This document shows, in pieces, positions 53,382 through 61,680 of a stretch of DNA of 64,000 nt (its first letter is position 1; each line of letters starts with the position of its first letter). Origin of the DNA: JARRKC01 sp963723965 (GTDB lineage: Bacteria > Acidobacteriota > UBA6911 > RPQK01 > JAPXNP01); assembly GCA_963723965.1 (NCBI GenBank), contig CAVRSV010000001.1, forward strand, positions 310,001 through 374,000. Direction: 5' to 3'. Under the pieces are notes generated by a model. The model worked only from the letters and a program-made list of their open reading frames with translations. It was not told where the DNA came from and did no database searches. A program made the position numbers and the translations under genes.

Positions 53382-54698
53382 ATGTCATCAGAAACGGTTC
53401 GGCGTAGCGTGCTTCTTCTGGGCCTGTTCCTGCTCACCTTTACCGTCATTCCGACGCAAGCGAAGGATGTCTCGATCATTCGGGCGGGCAAGCTGATCGA
53501 TACCGAAAACGGCCGGGTCCTCGACAACCAGATGATCCTGATCGAGGACGGCGTGATTCAGGCGGTCGGTCCCACGCTCGCGGTGCCGGACGGGGCGCGG
53601 GTCATCGATCTCTCGTCCGCCACGGTGCTGCCGGGACTGATCGATTGTCACGTCCACATTACGGGCGAATCGAGCGGCAATTATTACGAGAACCTTTTCC
53701 GCCGGTCCTTCGTCGATTCCGCCATCCTGGCGCATCTTTACGCCAGACGGACTCTCGAGGCGGGCTTCACGACCTGCCGGAGTCTGGGCTCGGACGGCTT
53801 CGTCGATGTGGCTCTGCGCAATGCCATTGACCGTGGCGACGTGCCCGGCCCGCGACTGCAGGTGGCCGGTTACTACATCTCCTCCACCGGCGGACACGGA
53901 GACATGGTGGGATTCTCTCCCTGGCTGGGGACTCGGATGCCGGAGGAAATATCAGGGATCGCCAATGGAGTGGATGCGGTCCGCGAAAAGGTCCGCTATC
54001 TGGTCAAGTACGGGGCGGATGTGATCAAGTTCGGCGCCAGTGCCGGGGTGTTGAGTGAGGAGGGGAGCGTCGGGGCTCCCCAATATACCCAGGCGGAGAT
54101 GAACGCCATCGTCGACGAGGCCAACATGTGGGGGCGAAAGGCCTGTGCCCACGCCCATGGCACCGAAGCCATCAAAATGGCCGTCCGCGCGGGCGTGGCC
54201 TCCGTCGAACACGGGAGCCTGATCGACGACGAGGGCATCACCCTGATGAAACAGCACGGCACCTATCTCGTAGCGGATATCTACAACGACGACTACATCC
54301 TCTCCGAATTCGAGAAGCTCGGTTTCCCGCAGCATATTCTCGACAAGGAACGACTGGTCGGCCGCAAGCAGCGCGAGAATTTTCGGAAGGCTGTCAGTGC
54401 CGGCGTGAAGGTTGCCTATGGTACGGACGCCGGCGTTTATCCTCATGGCTGGAACGGAAAGCAGTTCGCCAAGATGGTCGAATGGGGGATGACTCCAATG
54501 CAGGCGATCCAGTCCGCCACCGTGCGAGCGGCGGATCTGCTGGGCTGGCAGGAGAAGGTGGGGGCCGTCGCCGAAGGCAAGCTGGCCGATATCATCGCAG
54601 TGCAGCAGGACCCGCTCCAGGACATCACGGCTCTGGAGTCCGTGGATTTCGTGATGAAGGGTGGAGTCGTCTACAAGGATACGCTGGCCCGGCAGTAG
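53382..54698 (+). CDS. secreted metal-dependent amidohydrolase
   Basis: A 438-residue amidohydrolase-superfamily protein with a signal peptide (VLLLGLFLLTFTVIPTQA). Metal ligands are visible in GLIDCHVHI (HxH), a conserved Lys in GADVIKFGASAG, His in CAHAHGTEA, His in SVEHGSLID and Asp in YGTDAGVYPHG. LADIIAVQQDPLQDI near the end is the usual closing strand. Secreted members of this group are annotated as imidazolonepropionase-like or Xaa-Pro dipeptidases; many hydrolyse N-acyl amino acids or dipeptides. The convergent gene downstream is a remnant. Confidence 0.9.
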   Translation: MSSETVRRSVLLLGLFLLTFTVIPTQAKDVSIIRAGKLIDTENGRVLDNQMILIEDGVIQAVGPTLAVPDGARVIDLSSATVLPGLIDCHVHITGESSGNYYENLFRRSFVDSAILAHLYARRTLEAGFTTCRSLGSDGFVDVALRNAIDRGDVPGPRLQVAGYYISSTGGHGDMVGFSPWLGTRMPEEISGIANGVDAVREKVRYLVKYGADVIKFGASAGVLSEEGSVGAPQYTQAEMNAIVDEANMWGRKACAHAHGTEAIKMAVRAGVASVEHGSLIDDEGITLMKQHGTYLVADIYNDDYILSEFEKLGFPQHILDKERLVGRKQRENFRKAVSAGVKVAYGTDAGVYPHGWNGKQFAKMVEWGMTPMQAIQSATVRAADLLGWQEKVGAVAEGKLADIIAVQQDPLQDITALESVDFVMKGGVVYKDTLARQ

Positions 54699-54711
54699 AG
54701 GGCCGGGCGAT

Positions 54712-55301
54712 TCAAAAGCGCTGCAGGTAGGAGACCTTCACGAAGAAGCCACGGCGAGTCGTCAGGTAGTTCCCCCGGTCCGATTGCCAGCTGCCGTCCT
54801 GCCACGTTCGTTGCTCGAACAGCGAGCCGTAGCCGATGTAGCCGACCGTCCCCGGGACGAGCTCGTAGGAGCCCAGAAGATCCATCAGGATTCGATGGCT
54901 GGAGTCGTCGAACTGTAGGAGCTCTGGCCGTTGAACATGGAGTCGAGGCTGAGGCCGATCCAGTCGTCGTTGAAGAGATTGTCCCGCCTCGTAATCGAGG
55001 TCTTGATCTTCGCCGGCTCCGGGTCTCGGCACTGAAAGGCGATGTAGAGATTGCGGTCGTCATAGGTCATCCAGACCTCAGTCTCCTGTTCCAGCCGCTC
55101 GCCGCGCACCGGGTTGTAGGTAAGCCACGTCGTGGAAGGAACCCGGGCTTCCTCCCAGGCGGCATCGTGCAGATTCCCGTCGATGGCCGGGGCGACGGTC
55201 GTGCGTACGACCGGGAACTCGATGTCGCCGGCCGGAGCCGACCAAGCCAAGGTGCACAGGATGCAGGCCAGGACGAGGCAGGTCAGAGTTCGAATGGCCA
55301 T
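54712..55301 (-). pseudogene. internally deleted remnant of a DUF5916-type outer-membrane protein
   Basis: The first part (start ATG 55301) encodes a signal peptide and a CBM9-like domain (IDGNLHDAAWEEARV, TEVWMTYDDRNLYIAFQCRD, FNDDWIGLSLDSMFNGQ) and stops at 54885. Another frame ends at 54712 with LLGSYELVPGTVGYIGYGSL ... RGFFVKVSYLQRF, which matches the C-terminal beta-barrel end of the same protein type. Full-length members are ~700-850 residues, so some 500 or more residues are missing, and the two ends are out of frame near 54890-54930. It is most simply a decayed gene. Confidence 0.72.
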
Positions 55302-55567
55302 ATCGATTTCGTCTCACCCTTTGGACCTCGCGGCCGCCGGAAAAGTTGACCGTGAAGTCGCCTTTGATCCTGAGTCTGACAGCCTCAGGGTTCGACCGAG
55401 CGGACTTTTCGATAATCGGCCGGGCGCGTCGGTAAACGGTCGAGATCGCTCAGGGATAGGACCGTCGACCTGCTCGCCCCGAAAGCGTGAGTCTCATCCA
55501 CCACAGCTCAGGCGCCTGGATCTCGCATCGGAGTTCGGCCGGCTTCGTGGCCGTTCGAACGGTTCCC

Positions 55568-56164
55568 TCAGTCCGTGTCGGGACTCGGCAGGCGGCAATC
55601 CCGCGAATAGGGAGGATCCTCGTGCGGCGGGAGTTCGTCGCCTGGCCAGTCGTCCTCCCAGAACGCCCGGTCCACCGTGTCTGCGTAATATCTGAGATAC
55701 AGTTCGATGTCCTCGTCGCTGTATCCGCCGAGAATGTCGAAATGGATGGCCCCGTTGGGGCCGATCGCCCGGGTCGTGCATTCTCTCATCTCCGGGCTGC
55801 AGAGGACTTCGTAGAGTTCCCTGTCCGAGAGATGGTCGGTCTGATCCAGGAAGATCCTTCGGTCCGACAGCTCCCGGATCTTCTGCCAGAGCAGCTCGTG
55901 AACTTCCTCGTCCGCGAGGTTGTCCAGGCAGGGAAACTCCAGGGGTGGGAGCTTCACGACCGGCACCAGGCCCATATCCGCCTCCTCGTACTGCACGATC
56001 TGTCGCAGAGACTGCTCGATGATCTCCGGAGGCACGTTCGGATTCTCGTAGTGCAGCATTTCACTCCCCGTGATCTCGCGAAGCCTCTCCCGAAGGCGGG
56101 AGATTCGTTCCGTCATGGGCAGCGTTTCCAGTTCATTCCAGTCAAAGGGTCGCTTCACGTCCAT
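55568..56164 (-). CDS. hypothetical soluble acidic protein
   Basis: A 198-residue protein without signal peptide or membrane segment, rich in Asp/Glu and Pro. It begins MDVKRPFDWNELETLPMTER and has ERISRLRERLREITG, LADEEVHELLWQKIRELSD and FDILGGYSDEDIELYLRYYA. I do not recognise the family. AAGGAGGAG just before ATG 56164 supports that start over the longer frame to 56224. It lies alone between the DUF5916 remnant and the C_GCAxxG gene, all on the minus strand, with a 163-bp gap to the latter. The good ribosome site and codon pattern make it a real gene. Confidence 0.75.
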   Translation of the reverse strand: MDVKRPFDWNELETLPMTERISRLRERLREITGSEMLHYENPNVPPEIIEQSLRQIVQYEEADMGLVPVVKLPPLEFPCLDNLADEEVHELLWQKIRELSDRRIFLDQTDHLSDRELYEVLCSPEMRECTTRAIGPNGAIHFDILGGYSDEDIELYLRYYADTVDRAFWEDDWPGDELPPHEDPPYSRDCRLPSPDTD

Positions 56165-56327
56165 TCTTCGCTCCTCCTTGCGGTTTGGATCATCAGGGAT
56201 TCGGCGAATTCCGTCCCTATTCACCTATAACGTTCGAGATTGAGAATCTGCGAAGACAGGGCGGGGTATTGTTGATCGTTCGCATGTCCGGGGATACTGG
56301 AGTGGAGAAGGAGAGGGAGAGCCGAAG

Positions 56328-56951
56328 CTACCCGAGCGAGTCCAGGATCTCGATGGCATCCCGGATGTAACCGCGGCAGTGCTTTTCGAACAGACCCGCT
56401 TCCAGTGCTTTCGAGCGGCCTTGCTGAGTACAGACGTCGGTCCCCAGGAGTTCACGGCAGTTGATGGATCCATTCCGCTGCCGAAACTCGGCCACGAGTT
56501 GGCGAATGCGTCCGAAGAGCTCGCCCTCCCTGCTGGTGTCCCCGAAAGCCGGTTCGAGACGGGCATGTTTCAGTCCCAGGATGAGATAGCCGGCGGCGAG
56601 GGTGCCGCACTCGCCGCCCACGGCCGAGCCTCCCGCCAGTCCGGCGGCGAGGCGCAGGGCCAGTTCCTGGTCGATCCCGAGTTCGTCGGCGTAGGCGGCC
56701 AGCACCGATTGCGAACAATGGAATCCGGTCCTGAAATGCATGAGCGCGAGCGCCACCCGATCCTCGGTGCCGAGCACCGGAGAAGCAACGTTCGCCTGCG
56801 CACTGCAGACGAGAGCCCCCGCCACCATGACTTCAGGCCGCAGAACCCGCAGCAGCTCCCGACGGCCCATGTCGCCCCGGGGATTCTCGCCGGCATGCCG
56901 ATCGGTTGGGGCAGTGCCTGATTCGGGCCGAGTGCTCTGTTCTGTTCTCAT
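56328..56951 (-). CDS. C_GCAxxG_C_C family protein with Tat-like signal
   Basis: A 207-residue protein. The N-terminus has a twin-arginine-like signal (GRRELLRVL, Arg30-Arg31, then VMVAGALVCSAQANVA). The mature part matches the C_GCAxxG_C_C redox family: GFHCSQSVLAAYADELG, GGSAVGGECGTLAAG, INCRELLG and KHCRGYIRDAIEIL, with conserved Cys that probably bind a metal or form disulfides. Its function is unknown; the family is common in anaerobes. Tat export would mean folding with a cofactor before transport. ATG 56951 has GAGG five bases upstream. It is 13 bp downstream of the DtxR-like gene, which suggests an operon. Confidence 0.8.
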   Translation of the reverse strand: MRTEQSTRPESGTAPTDRHAGENPRGDMGRRELLRVLRPEVMVAGALVCSAQANVASPVLGTEDRVALALMHFRTGFHCSQSVLAAYADELGIDQELALRLAAGLAGGSAVGGECGTLAAGYLILGLKHARLEPAFGDTSREGELFGRIRQLVAEFRQRNGSINCRELLGTDVCTQQGRSKALEAGLFEKHCRGYIRDAIEILDSLG

Positions 56952-56964
56952 GGCTACCTCGCTG

Positions 56965-57531
56965 TCAATCGCTCCGCGGCCCGCCTGCATCTGGGTCGAA
57001 ATCCTCGGCAGCGCCGGACTCGAAGCGGCAGCCGTTCGGACAGGACCCGCAGCCATCACCGGAGGAAGGTCTTTCGCTGAAGCGGCGGAACTCCCCCAGG
57101 AATTCGTGGACGATGGGATGGCCGGAGTCGATGAATCGTGTCAAGGCGCAGATCTGATGCGCGGTTTCCGGGCTGATCAGGTGGCCAACCTGGTGGCTGT
57201 CCCGCTCGGCGGCGGCGGTCGGCACACCGAGCAGGTCGGCCAGCAAGTACAGGAGCCGCTGGTTCTTCGCATCGGTGCTTTCCGCCAGAACGGTTCCAGT
57301 CGGTGTCAGGAGCAGAAAGCCGTTGGCATCCCTGGCGACCAATCCCTTGCGCTCGAGTGACTTCAAAGTGATCGAGACGGTGCCGCGTGTCAGATCGAGA
57401 TGCTTTGCGAGATCGGTCACGCGGACATAGCCGAAGCGGCGCCTCAGTTCTGCGATGGCGACGATATAGTGGCTGGCTGCATTTTTGCGGCTTTGCCTCG
57501 CGGCGCCGCCTCTGAAAGAGGTGGAGACCAT
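56965..57531 (-). CDS. DtxR/MntR-like metal-dependent regulator
   Basis: A 188-residue winged-helix regulator. Residues ~20-75 are the DNA-binding domain (HYIVAIAELRRRFGYVRVTD, HLDLTRGTVSITLKSLERKG). Residues ~80-150 match the DtxR dimer/metal domain; ERDSHQVGHLISPET stands where DtxR has its Glu-x-x-x-His metal ligands. A Cys-rich tail, GDGCGSCPNGC, could bind Fe/Zn. It probably represses itself and the adjacent C_GCAxxG gene, and perhaps the divergent activator at 57658. No Shine-Dalgarno precedes ATG 57531; the promoter-like bases lie so close that a leaderless mRNA is possible. Confidence 0.83.
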   Translation of the reverse strand: MVSTSFRGGAARQSRKNAASHYIVAIAELRRRFGYVRVTDLAKHLDLTRGTVSITLKSLERKGLVARDANGFLLLTPTGTVLAESTDAKNQRLLYLLADLLGVPTAAAERDSHQVGHLISPETAHQICALTRFIDSGHPIVHEFLGEFRRFSERPSSGDGCGSCPNGCRFESGAAEDFDPDAGGPRSD

Positions 57532-57540
57532 TTGGATGAT

Positions 57541-57550
57541 TGATATATCA
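57541..57550. promoter_or_regulatory. perfect palindrome TGATATATCA
   Basis: The 10-bp self-complementary site lies 9 bp before the DtxR-like start, in the AT-rich divergent gap. On the minus strand it overlaps a possible -10 (TATATC) 18 bp from TTGAGT (57566-57571). This is a plausible autoregulatory operator; it is untested. Confidence 0.42.
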
Positions 57551-57657
57551 TACAGACGCTTTAATACTCAACGCACTTGTGGACGTTGAGGCGCCGGCTG
57601 GTCTGGGAGACCCCACCCTTGCCTCGACCGAAGGTGCGGTGGACGGGAGTATTGGAA

Positions 57658-59091
57658 ATGGTCAAAGATGTGAAGCCGCCGCAATCGCCTCTTTCGGCGA
57701 CCCTCACGGAGGAGATTCTGGAAAGCATTTCGGACGGGGTCTTCACCGTGGACCGGAAGTGGAGGGTGACGTCCTTCAACAGGGCCGCCGAACGCATCAC
57801 CGGAATCCCCCGTGAGGAAGCCATCGGTCGCGTCTGTTCCGACGTCTTTCGCTGCAGCATGTGTGAAACCGAGTGTGCCCTCGGGGAGACGCTCGACACC
57901 CAACGACGAATCGTGGGAAAGTCAGGCTACATCATCAATTCGGAGGGCCAGCGTATTCCCATCAGCGTGTCGACAGCCGTGCTCAGAAACGGGGATGGAC
58001 GGGTTGTGGGCGGCGCGGAGACATTCCGCGATCTCAGCGAGATCGAAGCGCTTCGGCGGGAACTCGAAGGGCGCTTTCGCCTGGGAGACCTGGTCAGCCG
58101 GAGTCCGGCCATGCAGAGAATCCTGGAAGTACTCCCGGCTGTGTCTGCCAGTCCCAGCACGGTGCTGCTGGTCGGGGAGACGGGCACCGGCAAGGAAGTC
58201 ATCGCCAAAACGATCCACTCGCTGAGTCCCCGACAGAAGGGGCCGTTCGTCGCCGTCAACTGCGCTGCCTTACCCGATACTCTGCTCGAGTCGGAGCTCT
58301 TCGGCTACCGACGGGGCGCCTTCACCGGGGCCACCCAAGACAAGCCCGGCCGGTTCGCTCTGGCCAAGGGGGGAACGCTGTTCCTCGATGAGATCGGGGA
58401 GCTCAGCCCCGCTCTGCAGGTGCGCCTTTTGCGGGTGCTCCAGGAGCGGACATATGAGCCCCTGGGATCGGTCCGATCCGAATCGGCGGATGTCCGGATC
58501 GTGGTCGCAACAAACCGCGATCTCGCCGAACAGACCCGTCAGGGGACCTTCCGCGAAGACCTTTACTATCGGGTCAACGTGGTGAGGGTGGAACTTCCTC
58601 CCCTGCGCAAGCGCAAGGAGGACATTCCCATTCTCGTCGCCCAGTTCATCGACCGATTCAATCGCCTGCAGCAGAAATCGGTCGAAGGCATCGCCATCGA
58701 GGCGCTCTCCCTGCTCATGGCGCACGACTGGCCGGGGAATGTCCGCGAGCTCGAAAACGTCATCGAACGCTGCTTCGTCTTGTGCGGCGGCGGCTGGATC
58801 GGGATTCGTCACTTTCCCGAGGAGTTGAACCCGCAGAGCCCGTTGCTCGGTGACCGGCCCGACATCCGGGTGGCTCGTGACCTGCACGAGGCACAGATGA
58901 TCCACAGCGCCCTCGAGCGGAACGCCTACTCTCGCGTGGCTGCGGCCCGCGACCTCGGAATCCACAAGAGCACGCTCTTCAGGAAGATGCGTAAGCTGGG
59001 CATCGCTCTCCAGGTTCCTGGAGGGCCTTGCGGACCACGCGCCGCGGATGCGGCAACCAAGCGGTCCGATTCGTCGCAAAAGCGCGACTAG
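57658..59091 (+). CDS. sigma-54-dependent activator (PAS-AAA+-Fis HTH)
   Basis: A 477-residue enhancer-binding protein. The N-terminal PAS domain (~16-130) carries Cys60, Cys66, Cys69 and Cys73 in VCSDVFRCSMCETECAL. The AAA+ domain has Walker A GETGTGKE (173-180), an intact GAFTGA loop (220-225) and Walker B LFLDE (241-245). The C-terminal Fis-type helix-turn-helix is SRVAAARDLGIHKSTLFRKM. It should activate the sigma-54 promoter 4 bp after its stop and thus the ORP-like operon. The Cys cluster suggests redox or metal sensing (inference). ATG 57658 has GGGAG eight bases upstream; the open frame to 57577 is an extension. Confidence 0.92.
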   Translation: MVKDVKPPQSPLSATLTEEILESISDGVFTVDRKWRVTSFNRAAERITGIPREEAIGRVCSDVFRCSMCETECALGETLDTQRRIVGKSGYIINSEGQRIPISVSTAVLRNGDGRVVGGAETFRDLSEIEALRRELEGRFRLGDLVSRSPAMQRILEVLPAVSASPSTVLLVGETGTGKEVIAKTIHSLSPRQKGPFVAVNCAALPDTLLESELFGYRRGAFTGATQDKPGRFALAKGGTLFLDEIGELSPALQVRLLRVLQERTYEPLGSVRSESADVRIVVATNRDLAEQTRQGTFREDLYYRVNVVRVELPPLRKRKEDIPILVAQFIDRFNRLQQKSVEGIAIEALSLLMAHDWPGNVRELENVIERCFVLCGGGWIGIRHFPEELNPQSPLLGDRPDIRVARDLHEAQMIHSALERNAYSRVAAARDLGIHKSTLFRKMRKLGIALQVPGGPCGPRAADAATKRSDSSQKRD

Positions 59092-59094
59092 TAT

Positions 59095-59110
59095 TTGGCC
59101 GCCGGGTTGC
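59095..59110 (+). promoter_or_regulatory. sigma-54 promoter, TTGG-N8-TTGC
   Basis: TTGGCCGCCGGGTTGC has GG (59097-59098) and GC (59109-59110) exactly 10 bp apart and matches both consensus blocks. Transcription would start near 59122 and read the NifX-like gene and the ORP-like operon. It lies directly after a sigma-54 activator gene, which strongly supports it. A CGCGAC/GTCGCG hairpin (59116-59132) spans the predicted start. Confidence 0.7.
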
Positions 59111-59239
59111 AGAAACGCGACCCTCAGTCGCGGACACCTTGCTGGGTCAAGACAGTATCCAACGCAGAATCAATGACTTGCTTCCACTGCCGAAAGGCAC
59201 GCCGCACTGGAACGCGGATTGCTCGATCTGTCTCTCGGA

Positions 59240-59878
59240 ATGGCTACCAAGCAGGGTCGAGTCAGAGCCGGGTTCTCAGCCTGGAACCAACGCATCGCCC
59301 CGGTGTTCGATGTGGCCAGGCATCTGCACCTGGTCGAGGCTGAGCCTCCGCGACTCGTTTCGGAATCCCTGGTGGAGTTGGTCGAGGAAGCCCCTCTCTC
59401 GCGCAGTTTTCAGATCGCCGAGTTGGGGCTCGAAACCCTGATCTGCGGGGCCATCTCGCGGCCCATGCTGACCTCGATCACGGCCTATGGAATCCGGGTG
59501 GTTCCCTTTGTGACGGGTGCCTTGCACGAGGTCGTAGAGGCTTGGCTCTGCGGGACTCTCGAGAACGAGGATTTTGCTATGCCGGGCTTCTGCTTTCAGA
59601 AACGCCGCCGAGGACATATCGGCGACAGATTGGAAGGAGTACAGGCGGTCATGAGGACTGGAAATCGAGGTGGCAACCGACCCCGAGGCGGACAAGGGTC
59701 GGGTGGACGAGGAGGCCAGGGCGCGGGAGGCAGGCGGGGCGGCCCGGCGGCAGCCGGGCCAGGAGGTCAATGCGTCTGTCCGAAGTGCGGGCACGCGGCG
59801 CCACATGAGCGGGGGACTCCCTGCTCTCAGCGCACATGCCCCGAGTGCGGGGCGCTCATGACGCGGCAGCAGCAATGA
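59240..59878 (+). CDS. NifX-like (dinitrogenase Fe-Mo cofactor family) protein with zinc ribbon
   Basis: A 212-residue protein. Residues ~10-115 are a NifX/NifB-type cofactor-binding domain (FSAWNQRIAPVFDVARHLHL, LICGAISRPMLTSITAYGI). A basic Gly/Arg-rich linker (~140-175) follows. The C-terminus is a zinc ribbon, CPKCGHAAPHERGTPC ... CPECGALM, typical of this family in anaerobes without nitrogenase. The domain binds Mo- or Fe-containing clusters in related proteins. ATG 59240 was chosen because the first strand starts a few residues later; the ribosome site is weak. It is first in the operon after the sigma-54 site. Confidence 0.87.
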   Translation: MATKQGRVRAGFSAWNQRIAPVFDVARHLHLVEAEPPRLVSESLVELVEEAPLSRSFQIAELGLETLICGAISRPMLTSITAYGIRVVPFVTGALHEVVEAWLCGTLENEDFAMPGFCFQKRRRGHIGDRLEGVQAVMRTGNRGGNRPRGGQGSGGRGGQGAGGRRGGPAAAGPGGQCVCPKCGHAAPHERGTPCSQRTCPECGALMTRQQQ

Positions 59879-59892
59879 AAGGAGCGTGAATC

Positions 59893-60288
59893 ATGCCTGG
59901 AGGAGACAGAACGGGGCCCGCTGGACAGGGTCCGATGACGGGACGAGGCGCCGGCTTCTGTGCCGGTTCATTCGTGGGAGGGTACGCCAACCCGACATTT
60001 CGATTGGGATTTGGCGGGGGTTTCCGTGGAGGTCGCGGACTCCGAGGCAGAGGATTGGGCCGACAGAGATGGGGGGGACGCAATTGGCCCGATTCCGACC
60101 GAAGCCCTGACCTCCGGGCTTCGAGAGGAGCCTCGGCGGAGCTTCCCGAGGAAGCCCCCGTCCAGCGCGAATCCAGGAAGGCCCAGCTGGAACGCCGGCT
60201 GGCGATCCTGCAATCGCAGGTATCGTCAATACAGGGCCAGCTCTCCGAACTGGATTCGGCTGGCGCTGGGCAAGGGGAGACGTCTTAG
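59893..60288 (+). CDS. DUF5320 family protein
   Basis: A 131-residue protein opening MPGGDRTGPAGQGPMTGRGAGFC, the hallmark of DUF5320. A Gly/Arg-rich middle (GFGGGFRGGRGLRGRG) is followed by a short coiled coil at the end (KAQLERRLAILQSQVSSIQG). Such proteins regularly accompany NifX-like and ORP genes in anaerobes; their function is unknown. AAAGGAG precedes ATG 59893, and the gene starts 14 bp after the NifX-like stop. The coiled coil suggests oligomerisation. Confidence 0.87.
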   Translation: MPGGDRTGPAGQGPMTGRGAGFCAGSFVGGYANPTFRLGFGGGFRGGRGLRGRGLGRQRWGGRNWPDSDRSPDLRASRGASAELPEEAPVQRESRKAQLERRLAILQSQVSSIQGQLSELDSAGAGQGETS

Positions 60289-60374
60289 ACCGAGTTCGCT
60301 GGCCGGGTGGAGCTCTCGCTGGCCGAGCCCGGCTCCAGGTTCAAGCTTCCGAACGCACAAAAGGATATCAGGCC

Positions 60375-60740
60375 ATGAAGATTGCCATCACGAGTTCAGG
60401 AGAGACCTTGTCTGCGCCCCTCGAAAGTCGCTTCGGTCGAGCGCCCAAGATCATCATCTTCGATCCCGACACCCGGTCGATCGAAGTGAAGGACAACCGC
60501 GCCGGCATGTCGGCGACGCAGGGGGCAGGCACGCAGACGGCCGAGACGGTCGCTCGCCTGGGCATCCAATCCGTCGTGACCGGGCACTGCGGGCCCAAGG
60601 CGTTCCGCGTGCTGCGCGCTGCGGGTATCCAGGTCTTCACCTCGCGCTCAGAGACGGTAGGGGAGGCGCTGCACGACCTCGAGGAAGGTCACCTCACCGC
60701 CCTCCAGGCCGCCGATGTGGAGGGACCGTGGGCATCGTGA
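60375..60740 (+). CDS. ORP/NifX-like dinitrogenase iron-molybdenum cofactor protein
   Basis: A 121-residue single-domain protein: MKIAITSSGETLSAPLESRF, FGRAPKIIIFDPDT, QTAETVARLGIQSVVTGHCG and PKAFRVLRAAGIQVF are the family pattern. The orange protein (ORP) of Desulfovibrio, which holds a Mo-Cu cluster, belongs here; assignment to ORP itself is by context (neighbouring ferredoxin-MinD ATPases and sigma-54 activators). AAAGG precedes ATG 60375. Its stop overlaps GTG 60737 of the next gene. Confidence 0.88.
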   Translation: MKIAITSSGETLSAPLESRFGRAPKIIIFDPDTRSIEVKDNRAGMSATQGAGTQTAETVARLGIQSVVTGHCGPKAFRVLRAAGIQVFTSRSETVGEALHDLEEGHLTALQAADVEGPWAS

Positions 60741-61669
60741 ATATTCGCGCACCTCTCTCCGGGACCGCGCCGCGCAGGTACAGGCCCGAGATGACCCTGG
60801 CGGTCGCCTCCGGAAAGGGCGGGACGGGGAAGACGACCGTTGCACTGAATCTCGCCAGAGTGGCGTGCTCCCCGATCCAACTGCTCGACTGTGATGTCGA
60901 GGCACCCAACGCTCACCTTTTCGTGGGAGGGTCGGTCGGGCGAAGCGTTACAGTCAGCATCCCGGTACCGGAGGTCGATCCTTCACGCTGCGACGGCTGC
61001 GGAAAGTGCAGCCAGTTCTGCCAGTTCCATGCCATCGTATCCATCGGAACCACGCCTCTGGTATTTCCCGAACTCTGTCACGGATGCGGTGGCTGCGCAC
61101 TGTTCTGCTCTCGTCGGGCCATCCGCGAACGCCCCCGCCGAATCGGAGTCATCGAGGAACGTCTCGTGGGGGACGTCACTCTGGTGCAGGGGCGTCTGGA
61201 CGTGGGTGTGGCCCTGGCGCCGCCCTTGATTCGAGCCGTCAAGGGCGCTCTGGTCGCCGATTCTCCGGCCATTCTCGATGCGCCACCGGGGACGTCCTGC
61301 CCTGTTGTCACGACTCTGCTGGGAACGGATTTCGTCGTTCTGGTGACCGAACCGACCCGGTTCGGACTCCACGATCTGTCGCTGGCGGTGGACATGGTGC
61401 GGGCCTTGGCGATCCCGTTCGGAGTGGTCGTGAACCGGGTCGGCGTGGGGGACGGAAGAGTCCACCGCTTCTGCCGCGACCAGGGGATCCCGATCCTCCT
61501 GGAAATCCCCGACGATCGGCGGATTGCGGAAGCGTACGCGAGAGGGAAAATCATCGTCGATGCGCTGCCGGAATACCGGGAGCGCTTCGAGGCGCTATGG
61601 GATCTATTGGCACACGACTCCCGGTTTATCCCGGAAGACCGGGACGGTGGTCTGAGACGACGGGCCTAG
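60737..61669 (+). CDS. MinD/Mrp-like ATPase with inserted [4Fe-4S] ferredoxin domain
   Basis: A ~310-residue P-loop protein. The deviant Walker A is SGKGGTGKT (25-33), and the nearby LLDCDVEAPN is the MinD-type switch. The insert carries two cluster motifs, CDGCGKCSQFCQ and CHGCGGCALFC. ILDAPPGTSCPV and VVNRVGVG are the later nucleotide motifs. Paired ATPases of this kind belong to the ORP complex, which has been linked to cell division in Desulfovibrio. GTG 60737 overlaps the previous stop (GTGA); ATG 60791 is an alternative closer to the P-loop. Confidence 0.88.
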   Translation: MNIRAPLSGTAPRRYRPEMTLAVASGKGGTGKTTVALNLARVACSPIQLLDCDVEAPNAHLFVGGSVGRSVTVSIPVPEVDPSRCDGCGKCSQFCQFHAIVSIGTTPLVFPELCHGCGGCALFCSRRAIRERPRRIGVIEERLVGDVTLVQGRLDVGVALAPPLIRAVKGALVADSPAILDAPPGTSCPVVTTLLGTDFVVLVTEPTRFGLHDLSLAVDMVRALAIPFGVVVNRVGVGDGRVHRFCRDQGIPILLEIPDDRRIAEAYARGKIIVDALPEYRERFEALWDLLAHDSRFIPEDRDGGLRRRA

Positions 61670-61680
61670 AGGCAGGGGAA

